Shown here one piece after another: positions 45,085 to 56,000 of a DNA stretch of 60,000 nucleotides; the stretch's first letter is position 1, and every line of letters begins with the position of its first letter. The notes under the pieces were generated by a model. The model ran no database searches and was not told the DNA's origin. It saw only the letters and a list, made by a program, of their open reading frames with translations. The DNA lies in the NCBI GenBank assembly GCA_030704615.1, contig CM060731.1:21516001-21576000 (forward strand), given 5' to 3'. Both the position numbers and the translations under genes were made by a program. The stretch is from Takakia lepidozioides (Eukaryota > Streptophyta > Takakiopsida > Takakiales > Takakiaceae).

Positions 45085-45920
45085 GTAAAGGTACAGAGTT
45101 GTGCCTATGTAGCAGCTGATCACCATCAGTATGATTGGCATCTCTTGATTTCTGTAGTTTGAAGACTTGTAGCTTGTTGGGCAATGACTCTAGAGCTAAC
45201 TAGTAGTAGGATTTAACAGTAAGTGTTGATTTCCCTCTAGATTGATGGTGCCTTGCATTGCCAAGTTGAACAGTTGAGAATAGGTAGACTGCTACTAATC
45301 AATATCAATTGATGTCGCACTTCCCAGCAAGTACCAGGTACTTAGATCCATTGTGTACTATGACATCAATCTCAAAATTCAGCACCACAACTGTCTCATT
45401 CTCTAGGTAATATTATAGGCATTCCAAAGGGTGGCTGCAATGTTTCCTCTTGATCCAGGGAAAGTTGGATGTGATGGATGCACGATGGGTATGGATGGAC
45501 CCATTACAGTCTACAAATACCTTGTCCATTTCACTCGACAGACAGGGTCTTAAATCGCCCCACGAGATCAATAGGAATTTGAATATTCATGAATATTATG
45601 CTCAGCTCGCCATTGTCATGCGGGTCCTCCAAATGAACTGAGTTACATTATTTGCTTCCCCCTGTTTCCATTCCAGTTTGAGGGGGTTGGTCAGTGCAAT
45701 GATGTCAACGTAAGATGGTCAAAATGTGTGTTTGCTTCGTGGCACTTCATGTTGAACCTTCTGTCGCCTCTTGTTCCCATTGGCAGTACTTAGATACCGA
45801 TACATCAATTGATCTAAAGAATTTCAGTAATAAAGGAATCTAATCCTGGCCTGAGTTATCAACTTGCCTCTTTCAGGCTCAGTGAGACAAAAATTAAAGG
45901 CTTTATTGAAAGGAAAAAAG
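45085..45920 (+). pseudogene. duplicated 3' end of the lumen-protein gene
   Basis: Copy of 36165-36915. The exon equivalent (AFQRVAAMFPL.., ITVYKYLVHFTRQTGS) stays in frame but stops right after TGS, where the parent continues. No upstream exons are present, so it is a truncated copy. It lies beyond the 3' flank of SAUR2. Confidence 0.75.
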
Positions 45921-45929
45921 GAAACAAGC

Positions 45930-46610
45930 AAAAAGGAACGCAAATCATACAACAGTTGACAATGTACATCAAAATCTCGGGCTTGAGTCTTCTAAGCCTT
46001 ACTCAAGATCTGTTATTGCCCTCTCTACTATGAGATCCGTGGGAGATTCAACATGTCTATAATTCGGTGGAACCCAATCTCTCACAGAAGTCTCCCATCA
46101 GACAAGCTTGGTAGCTTATCTGCATGCATGAGGCCTTGACCCCTTATGCAATCCCCTGAAGAGTAGCTGCTTTTGGGCTGCTTTTGGCTCTCTCTTTGAG
46201 TGGTTTTGTCTTATTCTTATTTCTTGTTTTTCCTTTTGTCCCCATAAGCGTAACTATAAAGTACTGGTCATTTCATTTCATTTCTCTTTGGCACGATCAT
46301 GGCTGTTATGGATTTTTGGCTCATTCCTCTCCGGGGAATTGTTTTACGCAAAGAAATTTCAAAGCGTGATGCGGCCTTCTTCCCACGAGATACACTCTGT
46401 TCTTCTAAAAACCAGGCTTACAAGCTGTACATTCTTGGTCACACTGCAACCCGCATTGCAAACTAGTGTACAAGTTTGACAGCACATATGATGAACTCAT
46501 TTTACCTGCTCTAAGTCGAGCTATAAGATTTTGTTTCTGTGATTGAGCTGCTGTTGTCTATGCACTCAAGCCTTGTTCACGGGTAATGCTCGCCTGCCGT
46601 TGCCGACTTT
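45930..46610. other. spacer, no gene recognised
   Basis: A short 61-codon frame at 46184 with hydrophobic content is not convincing. Nothing else was identified. Confidence 0.4.
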
Positions 46611-46619
46611 AATTTCTCA

Positions 46620-47750
46620 GTCTACCGGGTACTGTGCAATGAAACTGGTCCTCTGATTCGAAGGACAGAGGCGGGACCAGCCTGCGATTCGCAGACAACC
46701 GTAAAATATAGATTTTATCCCGTGACGTTAGACTCAAACGATGGCAACAAAGTGAAATTATGCACAAGCATTGATTCACCATCCTTTGAGGCCTTGGATA
46801 CGACAGATCAGGAGCGATTGAAGAAATTATTAGATGAGATCACCGATGGATCCAGGGAGCCCACTGATTCCATCGGATGAAGATGGGGCAGGCCGTGGCG
46901 GAGGTGGCTCGGGTTCCAGATCCGGGCGGCTGAAAGCTCAACCAGACTGCGTTCTCATAGTTTTGAGCGCAGTTCAGGCAGACAGATACAAGAACCAGGG
47001 CGTTCAGCTCGCAAACATGCGAACAATTCTGCGAAAGAAGGGTGAGTTTGCAGATCTGTACTCATGTAAGTACTTGAATGTTTTAAATTCTGATGTGAGG
47101 TTTGTGCATTATATGTTCGGCTAGCGATTTAACATACCTCCAACTGAGAGTCATACGTTACTGTTTCGCCAGAGCAATGAGAATTCATTTTGTAGCCTGG
47201 CTTAAACATTGTCAAGTTCTGGGTTAAAGTCTTAACATGATCAAGTATGTCATGTGGTCCTCGGGAGCATAGCTCGTGTATTCAGAGGGTTCGATTTAAC
47301 ATAGTAGACTACACTTAGAACTAAAAACGTCAGATGTGGCCTGCAAGAAATTTTGTTTCACCTCATTGTAGATGTATAGATCGTCAATGAGAGTGGAAAC
47401 GACTAGTTAGCTCGCCTTAATTTATCCATTCTTACGACGTGCAAGTGATTGCAGCATATTATAATTTATATCGCGGTTGTGCTGATCTGCAGGCATGCCA
47501 TTCGTGATTGTCATCACGAATGAAGACAAGGTGAGCGCAGAGGATTTGAAAGTCGTCGTGGAGAGAGCCCGGGGAAATGGCAGTACAGACTCTGTAAATT
47601 GCTTAGCTAACTATGTGCAATCACCCCTTTTCTGGAGACAATCTCAAAGTGAACATAAGCGCAGACCGGGAGATATTATACATCATGAAACAGGCCCACG
47701 AGTATGCCAAAATGGGCAGAATTCTTTCTAAAGTTGCGTTTAGTCACCAG
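46620..47750 (+). pseudogene. decayed P-loop GTPase-like gene
   Basis: The first part reads YRVLCNETGPLIRRTEAGP, TTVKYRFYPVTLD and ERLKKLLDEITDGS, then loses frame. The next frame continues LKAQPDCVLIVLSA, QGVQLANMRTILRKK up to a donor at about 47041. A phase-1 acceptor before 47494 rebuilds RKKGMPFVIVITNEDKVS, resembling the G4 region (T-x-x-D) of GTPases. A further one-base shift in the CCCCTTTT run near 47616-47623 separates ANYVQSP from SGDNLKV and MKQAHEYAKMGRIL. No GxxxxGKS P-loop is readable upstream. IFI44- or dynamin-like origin is my best guess; at least two frameshifts indicate a pseudogene unless the assembly is wrong. Confidence 0.45.
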
Positions 47751-48090
47751 TTGTTGCTAAAGACGTTTTCTCTCAAATATAGTTCTCCTCCTGACTGTCT
47801 ATTTTCTAACATTTGGAGAGACTTTCCTTGGAATGGATTCTGCAATTTCGAGCACTTGATTGATTACATGTTTATACTGTCCATCAGCAAGCACGTTCAG
47901 GGAGTAAGTGTTGCGTTAGCATATGGGTCATGAATCTCCAACCGTAGAAATTCCAACGGTCAAGCAAAGTGATAGATATAGCCCTATCTCAAATTGGAGA
48001 TCTCTCCGATCCGTAACCCCCTTTTCCAAAAGTAAGTAAAAATTAAAAGTATTCGCTTAAAAAGTAAACCTAAGAAAAGAAGGAAGTAGA

Positions 48091-48118
48091 AACTAAGCTT
48101 TTAGCCTGGACTATATAA
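48091..48118 (+). promoter_or_regulatory. SAUR3 core promoter
   Basis: AACTAAGCTTTTAGCCTGG is followed by CTATATAATG; same TTTTAGCC plus TATA spacing as SAUR1 and SAUR2. Confidence 0.75.
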
Positions 48119-48132
48119 TGATAAGCGCGCTT

Positions 48133-48156
48133 CACTTGAAGAACGTTCTTCAAGTG
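48133..48156. promoter_or_regulatory. perfect 24-bp palindrome at the SAUR3 start region
   Basis: The half-site CACTTGAAGAAC is followed directly by its exact reverse complement. It begins about 15 nt after the TATA box, so it spans the expected transcription start. It could be a dimeric protein site or a leader hairpin. Confidence 0.6.
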
Positions 48157-48203
48157 TTACTTGCCTACTCTTACATACTCTGATCACTTGCTAGCTGACT
48201 GGT

Positions 48204-48409
48204 CTGATCTTCACTTGGGTACTCTCACAGACTGTCTGATCTTCGCTTTCGCAGTCTTACAGACTGTCTGCGCTTTCGTACTCTTACGAACTGTTCTGAT
48301 CTTCACTTGCGTACTCTTGCAGATTGTCTGATCTTCACTAGCGTACTCTTACATCTGAGATTTTTTCACTTATAGACTTTTTGATCTTCACTTTCGTGCT
48401 CTAGACTGT
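48204..48409 (+). repeat. 32-bp minisatellite in the SAUR3 leader
   Basis: About six imperfect units starting CTGATCTTCACTTGCGTACT, with starts at 48204, 48236, 48268 (short), 48296, 48328 and ~48381. It ends close to the ATG. A related motif (CTGATCTTCACC..CGTACTCT) occurs in the SAUR1 leader on the minus strand near 43640-43680, so the unit predates the amplification. Confidence 0.85.
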
Positions 48410-48427
48410 CACCAGTTGCTCCATACG

Positions 48428-48952
48428 ATGTGGGCATCCTGTTTCTCACACCCACAGGCGGTGCCAAGGGGCTGTTTCACCACTACTGGTTCAATATATC
48501 CACCGGGGGTCAACTCTATGAAGCAGCGAAGCCTGATCAAATCTGTGACAGATTCTCATGTCTCACACCCACCAAGAGGCTGCTTCACCTCTGTTTTAAA
48601 CCTACCGGGGGTCAGCTCTATCATTAAATTTGTGACAAAATCTCATGCTTCTCACCCACCGGGGGTGCCAAAGGGCTGCGTGGCGGTCTACGTGGGCACA
48701 GAGAGGCGCCGATTTGTGATCCCAATTGTTCTCCTCAGGAATAAACTGATTGGTGAGTTGCTTGCCAAGACCGAGGAAGAATATGGGTACGAGAACGAGG
48801 GGCCCGGCGTGCGCATCTCTTGCAACCCTGTTCTCTTCGAGCAATTCTTGACACGGCAAATTAGAATGTCATACATGCAGAGAGGCGTACTTAACGGTGG
48901 TCCGAGTGTGAGGTCCCAAGACTCGCGAACTAATACAGACTCGAGCGATTAA
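48428..48952 (+). CDS. SAUR-family protein 3
   Basis: Intronless, 174 residues from the first ATG (the frame is open from a TTG at 48416). The SAUR domain at ~78-144 is complete: GVPKGCVAVYVG, RRRFVIPIVLL, ELLAKTEEEYGYENEG and GVRISCNPVLFEQFL. The N-terminus repeats the domain's approach segment: SHPQAVPRGCF, then SHPPRGCF, then SHPPGVPKGC, each followed or preceded by PGV.S and K.VT.SH. This looks like internal duplication of ~30-codon units, with only the last leading into a full domain. The C-terminal tail is polar. Confidence 0.88.
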   Translation: MWASCFSHPQAVPRGCFTTTGSIYPPGVNSMKQRSLIKSVTDSHVSHPPRGCFTSVLNLPGVSSIIKFVTKSHASHPPGVPKGCVAVYVGTERRRFVIPIVLLRNKLIGELLAKTEEEYGYENEGPGVRISCNPVLFEQFLTRQIRMSYMQRGVLNGGPSVRSQDSRTNTDSSD

Positions 48953-48959
48953 ACTACGG

Positions 48960-49920
48960 TGGAGCCCTACAAGAAGATTCCAGCACTTTGAGGACTTCTG
49001 TGTGCTTAGTGACACTAGCGTTGTACCAACTCTAGCAGCAATTGTTTGAAATTAGGACTTTGTGAATGACAGCCTCTGGCAAATTTCTAGTTAGTTTTCT
49101 GATAGTTCTCTGAGGCTTCAGTTTAGGTGCGTACTGATGGTGCTCCTGCTACTTTAGGATGCTACTTGACCATCGATTTAGTCAAATGACCAAAGACTTT
49201 GGTCTGTGTACTCTGTCGGCATTGCAGCGAAAGGAAAATAACAGCAAATTTCTATTCTACAATTTCTAGCACTTGATTGATTACATGTCCATCAGCTATG
49301 CACACTCAGAGGGTTAGTATTGCGTTAGCACATGTGGTCATCTCCAACCAAAAGTAAACCCTCTGTATGTTCGTCTTTAGAAAATCTCCTTGTGATTTCT
49401 GTTTTACATCTAATTAAAAGTGATATACATAAAACAACTCCCGGGAATCTAATTGTAGCAAAGGATCTCGAATAACCCTATAGAGAGTCGAGACTGAACA
49501 GATTCCTTACATAAGGCCAGCCTTCTCATGATCTCATCACATGACGAGTACTGGCATCGTTCTCGAGTAGGTGGTTTCTGATTTCTGCATACAGTCCGCC
49601 TTTCTACATTAAAATCAGATGGTATCTCCAGCCTAACATGAAATCGACCACACCTGATCACATCGCCGATTTGAGATCCCAGTTTTTCTCCTGGCAAAGC
49701 ACTAATATTCACAGTGACATAACTATGTTTCCTAGAGTGCAGAAGGGTTTTTTTCTTTCCTCCAGTACAACGGCGAAGGGATTATAGTAATTCCACCGTA
49801 TTCGCAAGAAACCTAGATATCACTCTTTCCCAGAAGAACCACAGCACATTATACAGATGAATTACCGCGACACGCAAGTACAATGTCAAGATTTTTGATG
49901 CTATAGGATACTTCAGTAGG
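48960..49920. other. SAUR3 3' flank, no gene recognised
   Basis: Includes the probable SAUR3 3' UTR. The phrase GCACTTGATTGATTACATG and GTATTGCGTTAGCA near 49265-49330 repeat sequence seen at 47850-47925, so a short segment flanking the GTPase relic is duplicated here. No other feature. Confidence 0.45.
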
Positions 49921-49928
49921 GACCCTGC

Positions 49929-50273
49929 ATGAGTTCTACAACACAGACAAAAGAAGCAGCACAGCTGGAGCTGCCGACTGTAGACTCAATGAGGGAGGTG
50001 GCTACTGAAACGCAAAACGACGGAGAGACAAAAGAAGGTAGCACACGCGCCCCCTCCCCTGGAGATAGACAAAGTGCCAATGTTGCAGATACAATTAGGG
50101 TAAAGCAAGTAGAGGGGACGGAGATGTCAAAGGAGCATCCAAGTGTGCATTCAGTGGTAACACGTGCAAATCAATCAGGCCACAGAAAGACGAGAGGAGG
50201 AGGTAGCCTCAGCTCTCCAGGCCATGGTGACAAACAAGTGGCGGGGAGGCGAGCAGGACATAGACAGTGGTGA
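49929..50273 (+). CDS. hypothetical protein, 114 residues
   Basis: ATG-initiated frame, highly polar (rich in E, T, S, R, G), no hydrophobic segments or recognised motifs; it ends RRAGHRQW. The next 250 bp hold another basic frame (50301-50507). The low-complexity, basic nature would suit a decayed gag-like or LINE ORF1 protein, but nothing proves it. Confidence 0.2.
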   Translation: MSSTTQTKEAAQLELPTVDSMREVATETQNDGETKEGSTRAPSPGDRQSANVADTIRVKQVEGTEMSKEHPSVHSVVTRANQSGHRKTRGGGSLSSPGHGDKQVAGRRAGHRQW

Positions 50274-50279
50274 AGGTGG

Positions 50280-51840
50280 AGAATACATGTTCAGAGTCTA
50301 GTGAGGGAGCAGAATACCGGATTACAGAAAAACGAGATGGAGAAGGGTGTCCCTGGCGCCAGCCGCAAGAAGAGAGTAATCAACATGAGAGCACCAAGCA
50401 GAAGAGATAAAAGTGCAGAGAAGAGAAGAGACACAGGTCTTGCAGGTCCGCGACTTTCCAAAGACTGTGATGGCGGCAGTCCAAATTTAGTCAGGTTCAT
50501 TGCCTGATCCTCCAGAGGATGACACATGCACTATTTTGAATGTACTCATGCGTGGGGGAAAATTTTTCTTCTTCGCCTCCATCGACACTATGTTCGGTAG
50601 GATCTCTCGCACACATTGTCTCTCAATGGGCGTGGACCTGGGTGGCGGGGATCTTCTGCTCTTGGCCAGCCCTTTCCCTCTCTCGTTTTCCCTATCGCAG
50701 TAGTGATTTTTACAACGTTTCCTTGATGCCTGAGTTCCAGGGAATATACCTTTTGATCTGCCGAGGTACATTACGTCGGTCTCTAGTCTGCACGCGTGTA
50801 TTGGAAACTGTGGCAACGATCTTGTGATGGGCATCGACAGATTCTTCCCTCGGTCGAGGTATAGAGAATCTCTCAATCCGAAAGTAGCGGAACTTCAGCA
50901 GAGGAATCCCAACATGCATGCATACGGGTGCTGTTTCTGTTTCTCTCACCACTTAATGCGATGAAGCACATAAGCCCAAAACTTAATCTTGCTTTCACGA
51001 ATGGAGGTTCGCTCTCAGAAAGTTGGTGGTGGAAGACAAAACGAGTCAAGGTATGTGTGTCAATATTAATTAAATACAGTGCCATGTAAAAAGCATTTCA
51101 GATTCCATAATATAGATCACAACTGCGTCTTGACAAGCTCAACACAAGATTTGGGAAGGGGAGGTTTGATGGGACACCAACAACGCGCATAGCCCATCAA
51201 AGCATGCTTCATCCTTCAACTCAGGTAGGGCTTAGGGCCTCCAACACAGCTCGACAACACCCTTCACACAAGCATCATTGTTGTGTGTACACACCAGTGA
51301 GATCCGGATTAACTTCATCGATGCCTTCCATTAGCTTTTGGAGAGTGAGGAGCACCTTCTGGACTGTTTACCGTATCCTTGTTTACCGTATCCTCCAAGT
51401 CATCAGTTCGGTGTCTCCAATCAATGTTTAGCGTGTCGTGCAGTCATTCCTCTCTTCAATTTGCAACTTCTTGTAAATTAGCTTGCTCTGTGCGACGCTG
51501 AACGGTGATCAAGATGACATCCTAATCTCTGAGAGCTATTCATGTTGCTCTACTCAAATGAGTGCATATAGGGCACCCTCTACCTTCTGAACATTTGCAG
51601 TGTGTCTGAGACAGCGCTGGAGAGACGCCTTGAAGTCTTTCAGGGACCTATGCATTCTTGTACAATTAAGCCTTCAAGGAACTTCCACAGTAGCAACTTT
51701 TGTAGTGGGAATGAGACACTGTAGCCTGTCTAGATCCAGGGTCCAGAAAACGAGTTACTTCTTAGAGAGTTTGTTCACTTCAGTGTTTTACGGATGCTCC
51801 CTCAATAGCAAGTTGGATATTTGTTAGATGCTTTTGCTAT
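50280..51840. other. no gene recognised, probable element debris
   Basis: Short unrelated frames on both strands, the longest a polar 129-codon minus-strand frame at 50487-50876. No domain was recognised. Confidence 0.35.
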
Positions 51841-52879
51841 TCATGTCATGACAGACATAGGAGTGCAGATTAGAATAGCACTAGGACTTCAAATAGAAAT
51901 ATCTAAAGTTGAGGTTTGTGTATTTAAGTAGGCACTTCAGGCCATTGAATCAATCTCTTTCAATCTCTCTTGGAATAAAGTGTGTCTCTCCAGAAACCTA
52001 TCTTTGTCTCTGTTTCTGTATAGTTAGCATAGTTGTATGCTAGAGTACTCATCGTCTTTCCTCCTGTGAAAATCCTGAAGTTAAGTCATCATGACTTCTG
52101 GTGCAACCACCAGCTCTAAGAAGAATTCAGGTCAACAGGTTATGGGCCCACAGGGTTCAGATGAGTTAGTGTCAAAGCTCCTACAGACGTCACTCCCAAA
52201 ATTTGGTGCTGAAACAGAGAAAGCTTTGGAACATAGCAAAGGGCACTGAGCATGGACCTTTAGAAAGTGATGCTGTAAATAGGTTGCAACATGATGAGAG
52301 GGATCAGAGGGCACAGGCCTTAATTGTATGTGCGTACAGCTACAACTGCTAAAGAGACATGGGATAAGTTGGAGGCTCAATATGAGCAGAAGGCATTAGC
52401 AAACAAACTATACCTTCTAAGACAACTGATGAACATACAGATGCAGTGCAGGAGACACCATGACAAGTCATATCAATAAGCTAGAGTCAGTGAGTGATGG
52501 CATGTTAGTAATGATTTTGTTGTTAGGCTTGCCAGAGAACTATCACAACCTCATTACTACTCTAGAGACTAGGATAGATGCTCTGACGTTGGAACTTGTA
52601 AGTAGGAGGTTGCTGCATGAGGAGTTGGAGATGAAGATGAAGATAGAAGGGACATCTTCAAGTGATGAAAAAGCTTTTTATGTACAGAAGCTGAAGGGGA
52701 AACCCAAACAAGAGTCATATGGACAGAAAAAGCAACAACCGAAGAAAAAATTCAAGCAAAGAGGCAACTGTAACAATTGTCATGAGCTTGGTCACTTGGC
52801 ACAAGAATACCCACATCCAAAGAGGTCCGCAGAGAAGGGGCAAGCACATACAGTTGAGAATGCTTTTGTGACCCGCTGA
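51840..52879 (+). mobile_element. Ty1/Copia remnant with broken gag
   Basis: From the ATG at 52091 a gag-like protein is interrupted by stops and shifts (LLQTSLPKFGAE, then ETWDKLEAQYEQKALANK, then LLLGLPENYHNLITTLE). This is the UBN2/gag order of plant Copia elements. The zinc knuckle is present but its last cysteine is replaced: CNNCHELGHLAQEY. No pol domains follow; a CACTA end begins at 53042. Upstream, 51840-52060 has a TATTTAAG box and AATAAAG signal and could be the LTR, unproven. Confidence 0.65.
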
Positions 52880-53041
52880 CAAGGTTTCAGCAGCAAACAA
52901 TAACGTTAAACGCAGAGGACCAGGCATGATGCCCAACAAAGCCACTCAATCCAATAGAATTGAAGTTTGTTCCATCCTCGGCAGAGCCAATAGAGGTCGT
53001 GTGTCTTCCAGAAGCTTCAAAATCAGGGAGCTGATATGTTG

Positions 53042-56000
53042 CACTACTACGTTTAGGGGGGGTTAGCGATGCCGAGACCCCGAGCGCGCCGGACACGCCA
53101 ACCCCCTGCGACTGCAGCGTCGCGTAGATGCTCGGCCCGGGACTTGCGACGTTGGGGCATCGCAATGTCGGCGCTCGGACGACGTTGTGGCATCTTGCAA
53201 TGCCATGCCGTCGTCGAAAAGGGACCTGACCTCATTCCCCGCCAACGCATTGGGGGGTTTGTCCCATTTTTTGCATGGATGTAGTGGTGCAAAGCCTGAT
53301 GTCACAAAACAAAATAGAGCTAAAAATAAAATCATTACGCCCCTCAAAACCACAATAATATATTTTCTAAATGCAAATATTTATTTTAAATTCGATTTAA
53401 TTCGAAATTGGTGCAAGGGTGAGTGCGTCGTTGGGGAGTTTTTTTATTTTTTATTTTTTTATTTTCTCCTGCTGGATCTTTGTACAAGTGTTGCACACAT
53501 ATTTAAGCACATGTAGGAAAAACTGAAGCTTGAGCCACATCCGTTTGTTGGGTGCAATGGCATGAGAGGATTTTCTTTTACATTAATAAACAAAAATTGG
53601 TTGATAGGATGAATGTGTCATTGGGGGGGCAAATGATTTTGTATGAAAAGGGCGCCCTCGCTGGCACTAGATGCCGTACTTGCCAGGTTCCGTGAGACTA
53701 GATAAGATATCAATGTACATACCAGGAAGTCCACCAACAGTTTCAAGTAAGAAAAATGTGATCAATGTGTAGAAAACAAATACGACATATTGAAACTTTG
53801 CATGCGTGTACGTTGCGCACATACATGTAATTATTGAATGACATATTTGATGCACACACACATTGAAGGTTGTTGTTTGCATTTCGCTTATAATGAAGTG
53901 TATGGTTGCAAGGACACATTATAATATATGTCCCTATGTTCATTTGTTCGTATCAGGACTTTGTCCATCCCTTCCCGGTCTTTTTTCTTGGCACCCATCC
54001 GAAAACAACCCAAGTACATCAGGCGGGAGCCGTGGGCGAGACGCTGCCCCCACGGTACCGGACGATGATGACGATGACAGTGATAGTGACAGTGATAACA
54101 ACAATGAGCATGGAATTAACCAGGAGGATGTGCAAGCCATGGAGGATCTCTTAATGCATCATGTGGGCGCTGAGGCATCCCATGAAGAAGGAACCCGGCC
54201 AGTCGATGATCCTGAAATGGCCCCCTCAAATGACATGGAGAGGGAGGCGAGAACTCCCTTGTACGAAGGGGCGAAAGTGAGTCGACTTTCAACAATCTTA
54301 CTTTTGCTCAATCTTCAAATTCGATTTGGCATAAGTAATGTTGGGATGTCTGCCATAAAGCGAACTATTACAGACTATATCCTTGCTTCACACTTGAAAC
54401 CCAAGATGTCACGGTCGCGGAAAGAGGCGCGTGAAGTCTTGGACTCTGTGGGGATGGGCTATAAGATTTTTCATGCATGTCCATGTGATAAAAACCCTAT
54501 ATTACGGAGAGGATTCGCATCTCACCAAGTTCCCAAAGTGCAAGAAAGACCGATATCGGGATGATGTCCAAGGGAAAAAAGTACCACGCAAGGTATAAGC
54601 ACCATTCCCCCTCGCATGGAGATTATTAGAGAGTAGTACTCATGCAAGATCTGATTGTGGTTTTGGAAGGAGTGAGTGAGGAGTGGAAGGAGCGACGTTT
54701 GGGTTTGACCATTCACACCCAAATGAGGGAGAGGCTGCATAAAGAGAAAGGCATAAGGGTGTTGTATTATGTGTGCTAATGGGATGATTACATGTGGGGG
54801 CGTGGGGTATTTCATCCTAGAAAATGCATTACTTTCCGATCATCCCGCGATTGAGGGCACAGTACCGAAGCCCCGAATTGGCTAGACTCATGAGATGGCA
54901 TGCCTCGCATCGGAGCCCCCCGGGAAAGGTGTGCGGGCCACAAGATTCACAAGCATGGAGGCATATTGAAGAGATGTGGCCTTTTCTCTTGGAGGACCCA
55001 CGACATGTCCACCTCGGCTTCTCCTCGGATGGGGTCAACCCATTCTCTGTCCAGTCATGTAGTCATTCCACTTGGCCGATGACCATGGTGAATTACAACA
55101 TCCCTCCGTATCTTTCAATTAAAAAAGGTCATATCATGTTGGCTGCCATTGTGCCAGGTAAGTGTATTCATTTCATGTTTATTATTGCCTTGGACTTTAC
55201 ATTAAACTTCTGATCTTTGACGCAATTCGGATGCAAGATTGATGAGTGACATAATCATGGAGTAAGATGTGTAATTCATTTTGTAGTATAATTTGTATAT
55301 TGGTGGAGCATTGAAACAATGATGTGAATGTCTCAAAGGGAAAAAACAAGTGGCAAACATGGACACGTACTTACGACCTCTTGTTGATGAACTTAAAGAG
55401 CTATGGAGGGGGGTCTCGGCATTGGATGTTTCACTTGACCTTATGGCCGGACAATCTTTTCACATGAGAATTGCTTTGGACAATGCATGATTATCCAGGT
55501 ATATTATGTTCCCCATGAACAACCCGCGTACATTCACTTGTCAATGCCGGATGAGGATGAGGATTGGGATTGATTGAAGTAGCGGCGACAGTCTTGTGTA
55601 CCGTAGTGGGGTAGATGGCATTATGGGCCATGCACATGACAACTTTTTGTTTTTGCTAATGTGGCGGGATGTGTAGTACAGGACTAACTGTTTGCTCGGG
55701 GCTAAGCACCAAAGGGCACCATGCATGCTTGCATTGTGGCAATGATCTTGATGCACATAGCTCCCGCCATCTTCACAAGATGGTGTATCCCAACTACCGC
55801 AAATTTCTTCCTATGAGCCATCGATGGAGAAGAAGAGAGAAACACTTGTTTGATGGCAAAGAGGAAGTACGTCTCCCCCCTATGACACCGTCCGGGCAGT
55901 TTTGGGAGGACCGATGGAAGGAGACCCATGCGGGCACGGACGGTGAAATGGACGTGCCCGACATGAAATGACTTCAATCTTCTACGAGTTGCCATATTGG

